Under the pieces are notes generated by a model, which was not told where the DNA came from, made no database searches, and saw only the letters and a list, made by a program, of their open reading frames with translations. A stretch of 64,000 nucleotides of DNA from contig CAKSVQ010000001.1 in NCBI GenBank assembly GCA_934504065.1, forward strand, positions 35,347-99,346. The letters are read 5' to 3'. Made by a program: the position numbers and the translations under genes. The DNA is from an uncultured Dysosmobacter sp. (GTDB taxonomy: Bacteria > Bacillota > Clostridia > Oscillospirales > Oscillospiraceae). Below, piece by piece: positions 15,819-24,007 of this stretch (position 1 is its first letter; every line of letters begins with the position of its first letter).

Positions 15819-17354
15819 TCAGGCGGCGGGCTGTTCCTTCCGGCCCAGCTTCACGCAGGCCATGATGATGCCCAGCAGGAACCAGTAAGTGAACATATTC
15901 CGGGGATAGAACCATGTATACTCGGCAAGGCTGATGACCAGAATGCCGCAAAGAGACGCGATGGCGGCGGAGAGCACATAGCGCAGGCGCTTGTCCGCGC
16001 TGGCGTAAAAGGCTTTCACGCCGGACTTCACCGTGTAGGCCAGCATGGCAAGATAGGCAAGAAAGCCTATGATGCCCGTCTCCACCCACATTTGCAGATA
16101 ATTGTTGTGGGCGTGGATGGGGTGGTTGCCGTCGAACATGGTGGGGTAAGCGTCAAAGGCTTTTTTCAGCGCGTCGGTGCCAAGGCCCACGCCCTTGAAC
16201 CAGTAATCCTTCATCAGCGTGCCCACGGCCTCGTAAATGGCGAAGCGGTACTGGGTGGAGGAATCCTTGGTGTTGCCGATGGTGAGGATGCGGTTATAAA
16301 TAGTGGTGGGCAGGAACGGGATGGCGGCCACGCCCAGCACGATCAGCGGCGGCACAAGGCGCCAGTTGGTCAGGGCGATGAACACGCACATGGCCAGCGC
16401 AAGGCCGATCCAGCCGGAGCGGGAATAGGTCTGGCCGATGGAGATCACGCAGGGGACAAGGGCAACAAGGCAGGCAAAGCGTCCTTTCCACGTTTTGCTG
16501 CTGAACAGCAGGCCGATGTCCAGCGGGATGAGCATGACCAGGAGCTCGGCGAAATTGTTGGCGTTATCAAAGAGGGAGTAGACCCGGCCGGGCATGCCCT
16601 TGTTCAGCGCCATGTCCTGCAGGGAGGCCACGACCTCCACGCCCACATAGCCCTGATAGCAGCCGTATACCGCCGCCACCGTGATGCCGAAGACCGCCAG
16701 CGCAATGGCAATGCGCAGGTCCTCCAGCTTTTCCACGGCGTTTACCGCCAGCAACGCCAGCAAAAACGCGGCGGCGTGGAACAGGAAGAACCGGATGGAA
16801 AGGGACGTGGCAAGGCTGCACGAAAGGGCGTTGAAAATGCACAGCAGGTAAAAGATCATGTAGGGGCCGAATACGTCCACTTGCAGCGTGCGCCGGGGTT
16901 TGGCGGCGCAGCCGAGCAGATACATCGCCGTCACCGCCAGCGCGCCCAGAAAGCCATAGGCATTGTTCCAAAGGCTGTGGGGCGCGACGAGCATGGCCAG
17001 CATGAAAAGGCCGAGGAAGAAAAATGCGCTGCCGCCCCACGCGGTGAGGGTGCGCAGGAAGAAGCTGCCCTCCCACACGCCGCCAAGGGCGCCGTGGAGC
17101 CACTTGACAAGAGCGCAGGGCAGATTGAGTACCCAGTCGGCAAGGGCGCGGGTGAGGCTGGTCTTCCAGCGGCGGGACAGGGCGCCCTCCCGCCACACGG
17201 TGTCGCAGATCACGCTCTCCTGCGCCTTGCGCCGCACCCAAAGGCCGATGCGCTGGCACAGGGCATGGGTGGCGCAGCCGTCCCACAGGACGAAAAAGCG
17301 CTGCCACAGCCCGGCAAGCAGGCAGTAAACAAAGCTGTTTTCAAGGATGGTCAT
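15819..17354 (-). CDS. O-antigen ligase/polymerase-like membrane protein
   Basis: A 511-residue polytopic protein with about 11 membrane helices and the Wzy_C/O-antigen-ligase region near residues 300-420: IGQTYSRSGWIGLAL, the large extracellular loop, and HAHNNYLQMWVETGIIGFLAY, whose H-x-H-N-x-(Y/L)-L motif is characteristic. Members polymerise or ligate polysaccharide chains at the membrane. Its ATG overlaps the end of the glycosyltransferase gene (ATGA), so both act in one surface-glycan pathway. GAAAGGAG precedes the start. Confidence 0.85.
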   Translation of the reverse strand: MTILENSFVYCLLAGLWQRFFVLWDGCATHALCQRIGLWVRRKAQESVICDTVWREGALSRRWKTSLTRALADWVLNLPCALVKWLHGALGGVWEGSFFLRTLTAWGGSAFFFLGLFMLAMLVAPHSLWNNAYGFLGALAVTAMYLLGCAAKPRRTLQVDVFGPYMIFYLLCIFNALSCSLATSLSIRFFLFHAAAFLLALLAVNAVEKLEDLRIAIALAVFGITVAAVYGCYQGYVGVEVVASLQDMALNKGMPGRVYSLFDNANNFAELLVMLIPLDIGLLFSSKTWKGRFACLVALVPCVISIGQTYSRSGWIGLALAMCVFIALTNWRLVPPLIVLGVAAIPFLPTTIYNRILTIGNTKDSSTQYRFAIYEAVGTLMKDYWFKGVGLGTDALKKAFDAYPTMFDGNHPIHAHNNYLQMWVETGIIGFLAYLAMLAYTVKSGVKAFYASADKRLRYVLSAAIASLCGILVISLAEYTWFYPRNMFTYWFLLGIIMACVKLGRKEQPAA

Positions 17355-18457
17355 AGGGTCTCCTTTCGGGCAAGGGCGGCGCGGTAGGCGTCCATCGTTT
17401 TTTCCACCCAGCCATGGATCTCAAATTTTTCGTGCACGGTGCGCAGGGCGTTTTCGCTGCATTGGCGGCGGAAAGCCCCGTCCTCCATCATCCGCGCCAC
17501 GGCGGCGGCCAGCGCGTCAGCGTCGCCATAGGGCACCAGCAGCCCGTCGCCCGCGGCGGGATTCACAATGTCGCTGTTGCCGCCCACGTCGGTGGCAACC
17601 ACGGGAAGGCCGCAGGCCATGGATTCGATCAGGAAGAATGAAAGCGCCTCCTGCTGGGAGGGGCACACGCAAAGGTCCGCCCCCCGGTAAAGGTTTTTCA
17701 TGTCCTGCCGGAAGCCCAGAAAGCGGACGTTTTCCCCAAGGCCCAGCGTCTGCGCCTGCTGCTTTGCGCCCTCCAGCAATGGGCCGTCGCCTGCCAGCAC
17801 AAGGGTGAAGGGCAGGGAAGTGAGTGCTTTCAGGCGGGCCATGGCGTCGATGAGCACGGCGTGGCCCTTGCCCTCCACAAAGCGGGCGGCGTACAGGGGC
17901 AGGAAGCGGCCGTCCTCCGCGCCGATCTCCCGGCGCAGGGTGGACTCGCCCCCCTGCCATGCCGTCTCGTCCACGGCGTTGAACACCACCCGGACGCGCT
18001 GGGGGCTCCAGCCGTTGGCAATGAGCTGGTCGCGCCCTTTGCTGCACACGGCGAGCATCATGTCCTGCCGATGGTCCAGCAGGCGGTTGCTCAGCCGGGT
18101 GATAAGATCGTTGCTTTGCAGGATATGGTGGGTGTAGACCACCCGGATATGGGGAGCGTAGCGCTTGGCAAGCAGGGCGGTGTAATGCTCCCGCAGGTAC
18201 TGGCAGTGCACAAGGTCGATGCGCCATTCCCGGCACAACTCCGCAAGTGCCTTTGCCGCAGGCAGATCAAAGCGCCGCCGCATTTCGATGCGGCGGCAGG
18301 GCACGCCCATGGCGCGCAGCTTGTCCGCCAGCGGCCCGTCCTCATGATAGACGAAGAAGGGTTCGATATACTCCTCGCCAAGATAGCGCACCAGCGTTTC
18401 CACATACCGCTCTGTGCCGCCCTTCCCGGCAAAATTCAAAAGATACAGGACCCGCAT
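17351..18457 (-). CDS. Glycosyltransferase, GT4 family
   Basis: A 368-residue GT-B glycosyltransferase. The N-terminal glycine loop FAGKGGTERYVETLV (residues 9-23) and the C-terminal E-x7-E motif EALSFFLIESMACGLPVVATDVGG near 280 mark GT4. The linker LVLAGDGPLLEGAKQ is also typical. It would add a sugar from a nucleotide donor to a membrane-linked acceptor, upstream of the ligase/polymerase encoded by the overlapping next gene. GGAGGAGCTTCCC sets the ATG at 18457. Donor and acceptor are unknown. Confidence 0.88.
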   Translation of the reverse strand: MRVLYLLNFAGKGGTERYVETLVRYLGEEYIEPFFVYHEDGPLADKLRAMGVPCRRIEMRRRFDLPAAKALAELCREWRIDLVHCQYLREHYTALLAKRYAPHIRVVYTHHILQSNDLITRLSNRLLDHRQDMMLAVCSKGRDQLIANGWSPQRVRVVFNAVDETAWQGGESTLRREIGAEDGRFLPLYAARFVEGKGHAVLIDAMARLKALTSLPFTLVLAGDGPLLEGAKQQAQTLGLGENVRFLGFRQDMKNLYRGADLCVCPSQQEALSFFLIESMACGLPVVATDVGGNSDIVNPAAGDGLLVPYGDADALAAAVARMMEDGAFRRQCSENALRTVHEKFEIHGWVEKTMDAYRAALARKETL

Positions 18458-18490
18458 GGGAAGCTCCTCCAATGCATCTCGGTTTTCCTC

Positions 18491-18535
18491 GTTTTCGCGC
18501 CGAGGGGCGCAAAACGCCGCGAGGTCGTTTTTGTC
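18491..18535. repeat. Possible tail-only copy of the structured repeat
   Basis: A TTTTCGCGCC-GAGG-GGCGCAAAA hairpin is followed by CGCCGCGAGGTCGTTTTTG, similar in layout to the end of the full copies (hairpin, then CTCTGCGAGGCTTTTT). It lies upstream of the glycosyltransferase start on the minus strand. The match is weaker than at 8361-8400. Confidence 0.35.
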
Positions 18536-18600
18536 TCATGAAACGAGTCGATATTTCACCACCAGTTTACCCTGCCGGAGCCGGGTTTGTCAACGGTGCG

Positions 18601-19191
18601 TCAGTCGGAGTCTGCCTGATAGAGGTCGATGATGGTCTTCACGCAGGCCTCCAGCGAAAATTTGGCGGAGTTCAGCACCAGATCGTAGTAACGGCTGCCG
18701 CCCCACTCATGCCCGGTGTACATCTTATAATACTCCGCGCGCTGGTGGTCCTTGATCCGCAGGCGCTGTTCGACGGATTCCTCCCGCTGGCCGTATACCT
18801 GCAAAATGCGCTGGGACCGCTTTTGCATGGTGGAGCGGACAAAGACCTTTAACACATCCTCCCGGTGGGAGAGGATGAAGTCCGCGCAGCGGCCCACGAT
18901 GACGCAGGGGCCCTGCTCCGCCAGCTCCAGAATCAGATTTTTCTGCATCACCCAGAGCTGGTCCTGCCGGGTGGGGCCGCCGGTGCGGCCCAGCACGGCG
19001 TTCCAGCCCTCGCTGACCATCAGCTCGCCCCGCTCTTTGATGTACTCGGCGGAAAAGCCGCCCTTTTCCACCAGCTTTTCAATGATTTCCTGATCGTAGC
19101 AGGGAATGCCCAGCTGCTGGGCCGCCATGCGGCCAATGGTGCGACCGCCGCTGCCAAATTCCCGCCCGATGGTAATGGTCCGGTTTTTCAT
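18601..19191 (-). CDS. Cytidylate kinase-like protein
   Basis: A 196-residue P-loop protein of the cytidylate-kinase-like family (PF13189), distinct from Cmk. It opens ITIGREFGSGGRTIGRMAAQQLG, the modified P-loop of this family, and has IVGRCADFILSHR near 98 and a lid-like RSQRILQVYGQREESVEQRL. The substrate is not established for the family; nucleotide or sugar kinase activity is possible. Single gene, minus strand. Confidence 0.8.
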   Translation of the reverse strand: MKNRTITIGREFGSGGRTIGRMAAQQLGIPCYDQEIIEKLVEKGGFSAEYIKERGELMVSEGWNAVLGRTGGPTRQDQLWVMQKNLILELAEQGPCVIVGRCADFILSHREDVLKVFVRSTMQKRSQRILQVYGQREESVEQRLRIKDHQRAEYYKMYTGHEWGGSRYYDLVLNSAKFSLEACVKTIIDLYQADSD

Positions 19192-19257
19192 CCGTTTTCC
19201 GTCTCCTTGCTGTGAGATGCTTCCATTATACCACAGCGGCGGATAAGCGCAAGCGGT

Positions 19258-20277
19258 CTATCCGGCGGCGGGGGTATAGGGCTCAATGCTGACCCCGGTA
19301 TAATAGTGGGTGAGAATTTCCCGGTAGTCCGCGCCGGAGGCGGCCATCCGGTTGGCGCCGTACTGGCTGAGGCCCACGCCGTGGCCAAAGCCCGTGACGA
19401 AGAACACCGCCTTGCCGTCCTGCACCTCCCAGGTAAAGCAGGCCGACCGCAGCCCCAGCGCTGAGCGCACCTGCGCCCCCTTCACACTGACGCCGCCGAC
19501 GCACACGGTCTCCACACTGCCCGCGCTGTCGGTCACAAAGTCTCTTAGCCACGCAGCAAGGGGGCCGGAGAGGTCGGCGGAAGGGAAGGCGGCCAGCAGC
19601 TTTTCCCGCAGCTGGGCCTCGGTGAATTCCACGCGGCTATAATAATTGGGAATGGTGTCGGCGCTTTCCGGCGAATCCACCGCCTGCAAATAGGGCAGGT
19701 CGTTCAGCCACACCTGCCCCGCGTTCCGGGTCAGCCCGGCGGAGGAGGAGTGGAACACCGCAAGGATGGGCGCGCCGTCATAGAGGATGGTCTCGCCGTC
19801 GGTGGAGGAGACGGCGGTCTCGATCTTTTTTTCGTAGGCGGCTGCGTTTTCGCCCCAGTTTTCCTCAGCCCGGTCCCGGCTGATGTAGGCCTGACAGCAG
19901 GTGGAGTCCGTGCAGATGTCGGCCTCCGCGCCGTGGTTGCCCCCTGTGGAGAGCTTGTACAGCGTGTAGGTCCGGGCGGCCACGGCCTGCGCTTTCAGGG
20001 CCTCCTCTTCAAAGCTTGCGGGCATCTCCGCCCGCACCACCCCCACAAGGTAGTTTCCAAGGTCCATTTCCTCCACGCTGTCGCCGTTTTTCACCTTTAA
20101 GACGGTCTGGGCGTCCCGCGCGCCGCTTTGAAAGGGCGCGCCCTCCGTTTCGTCCACCGGGGTGCGCCGCTCCAAAAGCCGCTGCCGGAAGGGCGCGACG
20201 AACAGCAGCGGCAGAATGAACAGCGCCGCGATCAGCACCGCCGACACGGCGGCGCTCTGCCTGAGGCTCCGCTTCAT
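19258..20277 (-). CDS. spoIID: Stage II sporulation protein D (SpoIID)
   Basis: A 339-residue membrane-anchored lytic transglycosylase used in septal thinning and engulfment during sporulation. N-terminal membrane helix (VSAVLIAALFILPLLFV), then the SpoIID domain: DLGNYLVGVVRAEMPASFEEEALKAQAVAARTYTL is cut here as DLGNYLVGVVRAEMPASFEE, with the catalytic Glu in RAEMP; later HSSSAGLT and GFGHGVGLSQYGA near the end. AAAAAAGGAGGAG precedes the ATG at 20277. A longer upstream in-frame extension has no family match. This marks the organism as a spore former or close descendant. Confidence 0.93.
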   Translation of the reverse strand: MKRSLRQSAAVSAVLIAALFILPLLFVAPFRQRLLERRTPVDETEGAPFQSGARDAQTVLKVKNGDSVEEMDLGNYLVGVVRAEMPASFEEEALKAQAVAARTYTLYKLSTGGNHGAEADICTDSTCCQAYISRDRAEENWGENAAAYEKKIETAVSSTDGETILYDGAPILAVFHSSSAGLTRNAGQVWLNDLPYLQAVDSPESADTIPNYYSRVEFTEAQLREKLLAAFPSADLSGPLAAWLRDFVTDSAGSVETVCVGGVSVKGAQVRSALGLRSACFTWEVQDGKAVFFVTGFGHGVGLSQYGANRMAASGADYREILTHYYTGVSIEPYTPAAG

Positions 20278-20349
20278 GGCTCTCCTCCTTTTTTGCACAG
20301 CTCGTTCCTCCATTCTATGTGGGTTGTCCACGGAAAATGTGCGTCGGCA

Positions 20350-20378
20350 TGGACAAACAGGCGCACCCGTGTTATACT
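20350..20378 (+). promoter_or_regulatory. Promoter of the membrane protein at 20425
   Basis: TGGACA (20350-20355) and TATACT (20373-20378) are spaced by 17 bases, in the divergent region between spoIID and the membrane protein gene. Confidence 0.6.
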
Positions 20379-20424
20379 CGTATAAATCATTTGCGTGTAA
20401 TTCTCGTCCGAAAGGATGGTTCTT

Positions 20425-21291
20425 ATGAAAAAAACGATCGGCCTGCCCCTGTTGGCCGTGGGCGGCGGCGCGGCGGCGTTCGTGCTGCGTCTGGCCCAGA
20501 ACCACACTGGCTTTGAAGCGGAGACGGGGCTGCCCGTTGCCGGAAACCTGCCTGCGCTGGCGCTTATCGCGCTGTTCGTCCTCCTCGCGGCGGCGGGGGC
20601 CGTGCTGGTGCGCACGCTGCCTGCGGAGACGGGGGAGGGCCCTGCTTTCCCGGCGGACTTTTCCACGGAGGACCCCCGGCTTTTGATGCTGCCCGTCATG
20701 GGCGGCGCGCTGATGGCTCTCTCCGGCCTTGCGGACTTTGCCGGGGCGCTGGGGCTGCGCGTGGGCAGCGGAGAGACCTACGCCGTCTCTGCCGATGGGG
20801 TGGAGATCATCGCCACGTCAGCCTTTTCCCGGCAGCTGCTGCTGGTGATGGGCCTTTTGTGCGCTGTGGGGGCGCTGGGCGTGCTGGCTGGGGCGGTGGC
20901 CTGCCGCCGGGGGGGAAAAAACGTTCCCGGCACGGCGCTGCTCGTCGCTCCGGCGGCGCTGGTGGTGCGGCTGGTGCTGGTATACCGGGCGGATTCCGTG
21001 AACCCCGCGCTGGAGGCCTATTATGTGGACCTGCTGGCGCTGGCGTTTCTGGCACTGGGCTTTTACCGCCTGTCGTCCTTCGCCTTTCAGGGGGGCAGGA
21101 CCCGCGTTTTCGCCCTTTACACGGTGCTGGCTGCGGCGTTTTCCTTTGCCGCGGCGGCGGACAGCGGCCTGACGGACATCGCCGCCACCGCGTTGTATCT
21201 CGGCGGCGCGCTGGCGCTGGTGGGCTTCCTCGCCCTGCGTTTGCAAGCCCCGGCTGGTCACGCTGACCATGATAGCACGCTCCAGCCGTGA
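20425..21291 (+). CDS. Hypothetical polytopic membrane protein
   Basis: A 288-residue Ala/Leu/Gly-rich protein with about seven to eight predicted membrane helices and no charged catalytic motif that I recognise. The loop DFSTEDPRLLMLPVMGG and the ending LALRLQAP are the only polar landmarks. AAAGGA lies 8 bases before the ATG at 20425. It is divergent from spoIID and stands alone. I cannot assign a function. Confidence 0.65.
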   Translation: MKKTIGLPLLAVGGGAAAFVLRLAQNHTGFEAETGLPVAGNLPALALIALFVLLAAAGAVLVRTLPAETGEGPAFPADFSTEDPRLLMLPVMGGALMALSGLADFAGALGLRVGSGETYAVSADGVEIIATSAFSRQLLLVMGLLCAVGALGVLAGAVACRRGGKNVPGTALLVAPAALVVRLVLVYRADSVNPALEAYYVDLLALAFLALGFYRLSSFAFQGGRTRVFALYTVLAAAFSFAAAADSGLTDIAATALYLGGALALVGFLALRLQAPAGHADHDSTLQP

Positions 21292-21567
21292 AAAACAAGT
21301 GCACTGTTTCAGGGAAAAAGTTCAGTCGCTGAAGTGGCTCTGCCACTTTGGTGACAGTAAAAGCAGGAAGCGGCAGGCTTTTCGGCCTGCCGCTTCCTGC
21401 TTTGGAAGATTGGATGAAAAGAAGTTTGTCTCTTGCAAGTATTAAGATACTGGAGAGATGTTAATCAAACCAGCATGAATTGTTACAAAAGTTTTAAATC
21501 TTTCCGGGGGCTTTCTGCTCCGTCCAGACAGGGCCTTTGGCAGGGCTTGCTCGGCCCACTTGCTTGC
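21292..21567. other. Intergenic region with two hairpins
   Basis: About 325 bases separate 21291 from 21617. A small hairpin AAGTGG-CTCTG-CCACTT is near 21332-21348, and a long perfect stem (AAAGCAGGAAGCGGCAGGC with its complement, 21359-21403) follows the membrane protein gene and probably ends its transcript, though without a good T-run. Bases 21404-21567 show no gene. Confidence 0.55.
21359..21403 (+). terminator. Long hairpin, probable terminator
   Basis: A 19-base perfect stem with the 7-base loop TTTTCGG-side sequence; the 3' side is followed by GGAAGATTGG, so Rho-independent termination would be weak. Confidence 0.5.
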
Positions 21568-21596
21568 TTGACAAGCCCCGCCCGGAACCGTATAAT
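21568..21596 (+). promoter_or_regulatory. Perfect consensus promoter
   Basis: TTGACA (21568-21573) and TATAAT (21591-21596) are both exact consensus with a 17-base spacer, 21 bases before the start codon of the 63-residue protein. It should be a very strong constitutive promoter. Confidence 0.85.
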
Positions 21597-21616
21597 CGTG
21601 GGTGTGAGGTGATGAG

Positions 21617-21808
21617 ATGGATAAGCTTGATTTGATCCTTGAGAAATTGGACAACCATCAGGAGACGATGGCGGAGGGCCAGAAGACCATTTTGGAGACC
21701 ATGGCCTCTAAAAGCAGGGTGGAAGCGCTGGAGGATGAGGTCGCGTTTTTAAAGCAGATGATCCGCACTCTTGCACAAGAGGTCAATGATTTGAAAAAAG
21801 CCCAGTGA
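21617..21808 (+). CDS. Small coiled-coil protein of 63 residues
   Basis: A short soluble protein with heptad-like spacing throughout (LDLILEKLDNHQETM, ALEDEVAFLKQMIRTLAQEV), predicted to form a coiled coil. No membrane segment or known domain. GAGGTGAT lies before the ATG. It resembles small phage or conjugative-element accessory coiled coils in general character, but I cannot name a family. It has an unusually perfect promoter for so small a gene. Confidence 0.7.
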   Translation: MDKLDLILEKLDNHQETMAEGQKTILETMASKSRVEALEDEVAFLKQMIRTLAQEVNDLKKAQ

Positions 21809-22145
21809 CCCTATCACATTCTATACATGATTTCAGGCGGCGCCGTGTCCGGCGCCGCCTCTGCTTGTCAAAAAACCTCTGCTTTACGGAAAAAGGTCCT
21901 ATTCAGCAGGGGGAGTACGAGGGGGCGGGAGCCCCTTCGTGTTGGATCGAATGCCTGCAAAACGCCCGCGTTGCGGGCGTTTTGCGCCGCGCAGCGGCAG
22001 CTTTTTGGACTGCACAGCAGACAAAAAAGCGAGGCATTAAGCAGGCTGTCGAAAAATCCTTATAGACTTTTTCGACAGCCTGAGGCGGTGCCGTGTCCGG
22101 CGCCGCCTTTTTGCTGCCCGAAACGGCTGGATTGCATCCCCCAGC
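21809..22145. other. Hairpin-rich intergenic region between convergent genes
   Basis: No gene is visible in these 337 bases. Hairpins: 21835-21860 (AGGCGGCGCC/GGCGCCGCCT), 21958-21984 (CAAAACGCCCGC/GCGGGCGTTTTG), 22042-22082 (CAGGCTGTCGAAAAA with its complement) and 22083-22108 (AGGCGGTGCC/GGCGCCGCCT). The first and last are near-identical, 26 bases, one difference, and bracket the rest. Confidence 0.6.
22042..22112. terminator. Tandem terminator hairpins
   Basis: The first stem of 15 base pairs carries A5 and T5 inside its arms and the second (22083-22108) is followed by TTTTT. They lie next to the end of the minus-strand hydrolase gene and can end transcripts from both sides. Confidence 0.6.
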
Positions 22146-23036
22146 TCACCACTTGGAAACGAATTCCAAGGTCCTGGTGAGAGAGTCCATCCGGTCCCTG
22201 CGGCCCGGTTCTTTGTTCCGTCCCCGGTCGCCCCGGAAGAATTTGGCGGTGCGCAGCTCCAGCGGGACGAAGAGATGGCTGCCGTGCGCATAGCTCAGAT
22301 GCTGGAAGGGATAGGGAAAATCATGCGCCTGCAGCCGCCGCATGATCTGCCCGGCCGCAAGCTCCGACGGCCACATGGTATCCAGCTTGGAGGAGATCAG
22401 CAGCACCGGGCCTGTGATGCGCTCGGCGCGGATCACCGCGGCAGGGTCGGGCTGCTGCACCACGGGCAGATACAGGTCGTACATGGTCAGCTCCCGCGCC
22501 AGCAGGCTCTTCCGCAGCACCGCCCCGAGGGGGAACGTCTTCTGCCGGAAGGGCGTGTAGGGCAGCGGCTTGCCGTGAAAGCTCCAGATGCTCTCTGGCA
22601 GGAACGTGACGCCCTTTTCCTTGGCAAAGCCCTGACAGACTGTGTTCATGGGGGCCACCGCCACCACCGCGTTCACAAGACCGGGCAGAAGGCTGCCCGC
22701 TGTCAGGGCCAGCTCTGCGCCCTTGGAGATGCCCCAAAGCCCCACCTTCTCGTATCCCATGTCATGCAGGCGCTGGGCCGCCGCCTCCAGAAAGTCGATG
22801 GGGATGGCGGAAAACCGCTGGGGCAGGTCCTCCTCCAGCACGTAGGCCAGCGCCAGCACTGTCAGCCCGTGGGAGTGAAAAAGACCTGCCAGCAGGCGCG
22901 TCAGCGCAATGCCGCCGTCGCTGCCGCTGAAGCAGATCAGGGCCTTTTCCGGATATTTGTCCTCCGCTGGGGTGAACAATTCTCCGAAAAAACCGTCGGT
23001 TTTCACACGAAATGTTGGGATTTCTGCATGGGACAT
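22146..23036 (-). CDS. Alpha/beta hydrolase, BAAT/acyl-CoA thioester hydrolase C-terminal type
   Basis: A 296-residue alpha/beta hydrolase. The nucleophile elbow is GISKGAELAL (Ser) near residue 112, a later acidic residue lies in SSKLDTMWPS near 224, and a catalytic His in LSYAHGSHLF near 256, the order of the BAAT_C family. The animal homologues act on bile-acid or fatty acyl-CoA, but the bacterial substrate is unknown and a bile-acid role should not be assumed. It lacks the N-terminal Ig-like domain of the animal enzymes. AAAAGGAGATACAGCC sets the ATG at 23036. A 12-base tandem repeat lies upstream. Confidence 0.75.
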   Translation of the reverse strand: MSHAEIPTFRVKTDGFFGELFTPAEDKYPEKALICFSGSDGGIALTRLLAGLFHSHGLTVLALAYVLEEDLPQRFSAIPIDFLEAAAQRLHDMGYEKVGLWGISKGAELALTAGSLLPGLVNAVVAVAPMNTVCQGFAKEKGVTFLPESIWSFHGKPLPYTPFRQKTFPLGAVLRKSLLARELTMYDLYLPVVQQPDPAAVIRAERITGPVLLISSKLDTMWPSELAAGQIMRRLQAHDFPYPFQHLSYAHGSHLFVPLELRTAKFFRGDRGRNKEPGRRDRMDSLTRTLEFVSKW

Positions 23037-23116
23037 GGCTGTATCTCCTTTTGCTTCCCGAAAAAACAAAAAATTTTTCTCTCCATCGGCGCGGGCCGCT
23101 GCCCGGCCGCGCCGCA

Positions 23117-23177
23117 ATTACACTAACAGTAACACTAACTATAACACTAACATTTACACTAACATTTACACTAACAC
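23117..23177. repeat. Five-fold 12-base tandem repeat
   Basis: About five units of the type ACACTAACAKTA (AACACTAACATT and close variants) run in tandem between tadA and the hydrolase gene. On the minus strand the unit reads GTTAGTGTAAAT, about 80-140 bases before the hydrolase start codon. The stretch is AT-rich, unlike its surroundings. Confidence 0.8.
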
Positions 23178-23221
23178 GCGGCCAAGCGGAGCCAGACGCG
23201 GCCAAATCCAACCAGAAATGA

Positions 23222-23683
23222 TTATGTCAACTTTTTCCGCAGGGAAGCAAAGAACTCCGCCAGCACGGCGCGGCACTCTTCGGCAAGGATGCCCCCCACC
23301 AGCGCCGGGCGGTTGGGGAAGTCCTCCATGAAGAGGTTGGTCACGCCGCCGCAGGCGCCCATGGCCTCGTCCCGGGCGCCGTACCACACCCGGCGCACCC
23401 GGGCGTTCAGAATGGCTCCGGCGCACATGGGGCAGGGCTCCAGCGTGACGTACAGCTCGCACTCGTCCAGCCGCCAGGTGCCAAGAGTTTGATTTGCCTG
23501 TGCGATGGCCTCCATCTCCGCGTGGGAGGCGGTGGCGTGCTTTTCCTCCCGGCGGTTGCGGCCCCGGCCCACGATGCACCCGTCCCGCACGATGACGCAG
23601 CCCACGGGCACCTCCCCGGCGGCGGCGGCCTCCCGGGCCAGCGCCAGTGCTTGTTCCATATACCGTTCCTGCGGTGTGCGCAT
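23222..23683 (-). CDS. tadA: tRNA adenosine(34) deaminase TadA
   Basis: A 153-residue zinc deaminase converting A34 to inosine in tRNA-Arg(ACG), an essential function. HAE motif in TASHAEMEAIAQAN near residue 53 and the zinc motif LEPCPMCAGAIL near 83. The ending with RPALVGGILAEECRAVLAEFF is typical. GGAGGAAGCAGGA precedes the ATG at 23683. The order places it in a house-keeping neighbourhood next to DUF2508-bofA, divergently. Confidence 0.95.
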   Translation of the reverse strand: MRTPQERYMEQALALAREAAAAGEVPVGCVIVRDGCIVGRGRNRREEKHATASHAEMEAIAQANQTLGTWRLDECELYVTLEPCPMCAGAILNARVRRVWYGARDEAMGACGGVTNLFMEDFPNRPALVGGILAEECRAVLAEFFASLRKKLT

Positions 23684-23758
23684 TCCTGCTTCCTCCTGTA
23701 TAAAAACTGGCATATCTGCCCAAACTCCCCATAAACTGTACTGCTGGGAGGGATGTCC

Positions 23759-24007
23759 ATGAAAACCATGTTTTCCAAAAAATCCGCTGACCCGGAGCTA
23801 CTGGTCCTGCAGGCGGAGCTGCGGGAGGCGCAGGGCGAACTGTCGCTGGCCTACCGTCGGTTCGATCAGGCTGTGGACCCGGAGCTGGTGGAGTCCTGCG
23901 TGTATCAGATCAGCGCCGTCAAGGCCCGGTGCAATTACCTCATCCGCGCCATCAAGGCCCGGGACAGCGCGGCGGCCCTTGCGGAGGAGGGAACGGTATG
24001 GACCTGA
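23759..24007 (+). CDS. DUF2508 (YaaL-like) family protein
   Basis: An 82-residue protein predicted to be two helices. The pattern LVLQAELREAQGELSLAYRRFD and YQISAVKARCNYLIRAIK matches the small family that sits next to bofA in sporulating Firmicutes (YaaL in B. subtilis). Function unknown. GGGAGG lies 7 bases before the ATG at 23759; an ATG two codons earlier would be too close. It overlaps bofA by 10 bases. Confidence 0.8.
   Translation: MKTMFSKKSADPELLVLQAELREAQGELSLAYRRFDQAVDPELVESCVYQISAVKARCNYLIRAIKARDSAAALAEEGTVWT

Noticed and set aside
15732-17387. A 551-codon plus-strand frame opposite the O-antigen-ligase-like gene
   Set aside because: Basic low-complexity shadow without a ribosome binding site; the minus-strand protein has membrane helices and conserved motifs.
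22146-23036. Bile-acid amino-acid N-acyltransferase function
   Set aside because: The fold matches the BAAT C-terminal domain but the nucleophile is Ser and the N-terminal domain is absent; only a general acyl hydrolase call is justified.
22762-23211. Minus-strand frame encoding Val-Ser-Val-Asn repeats
   Set aside because: The repeat peptide is a by-product of the 12-base DNA tandem repeat; the frame has no coding support.
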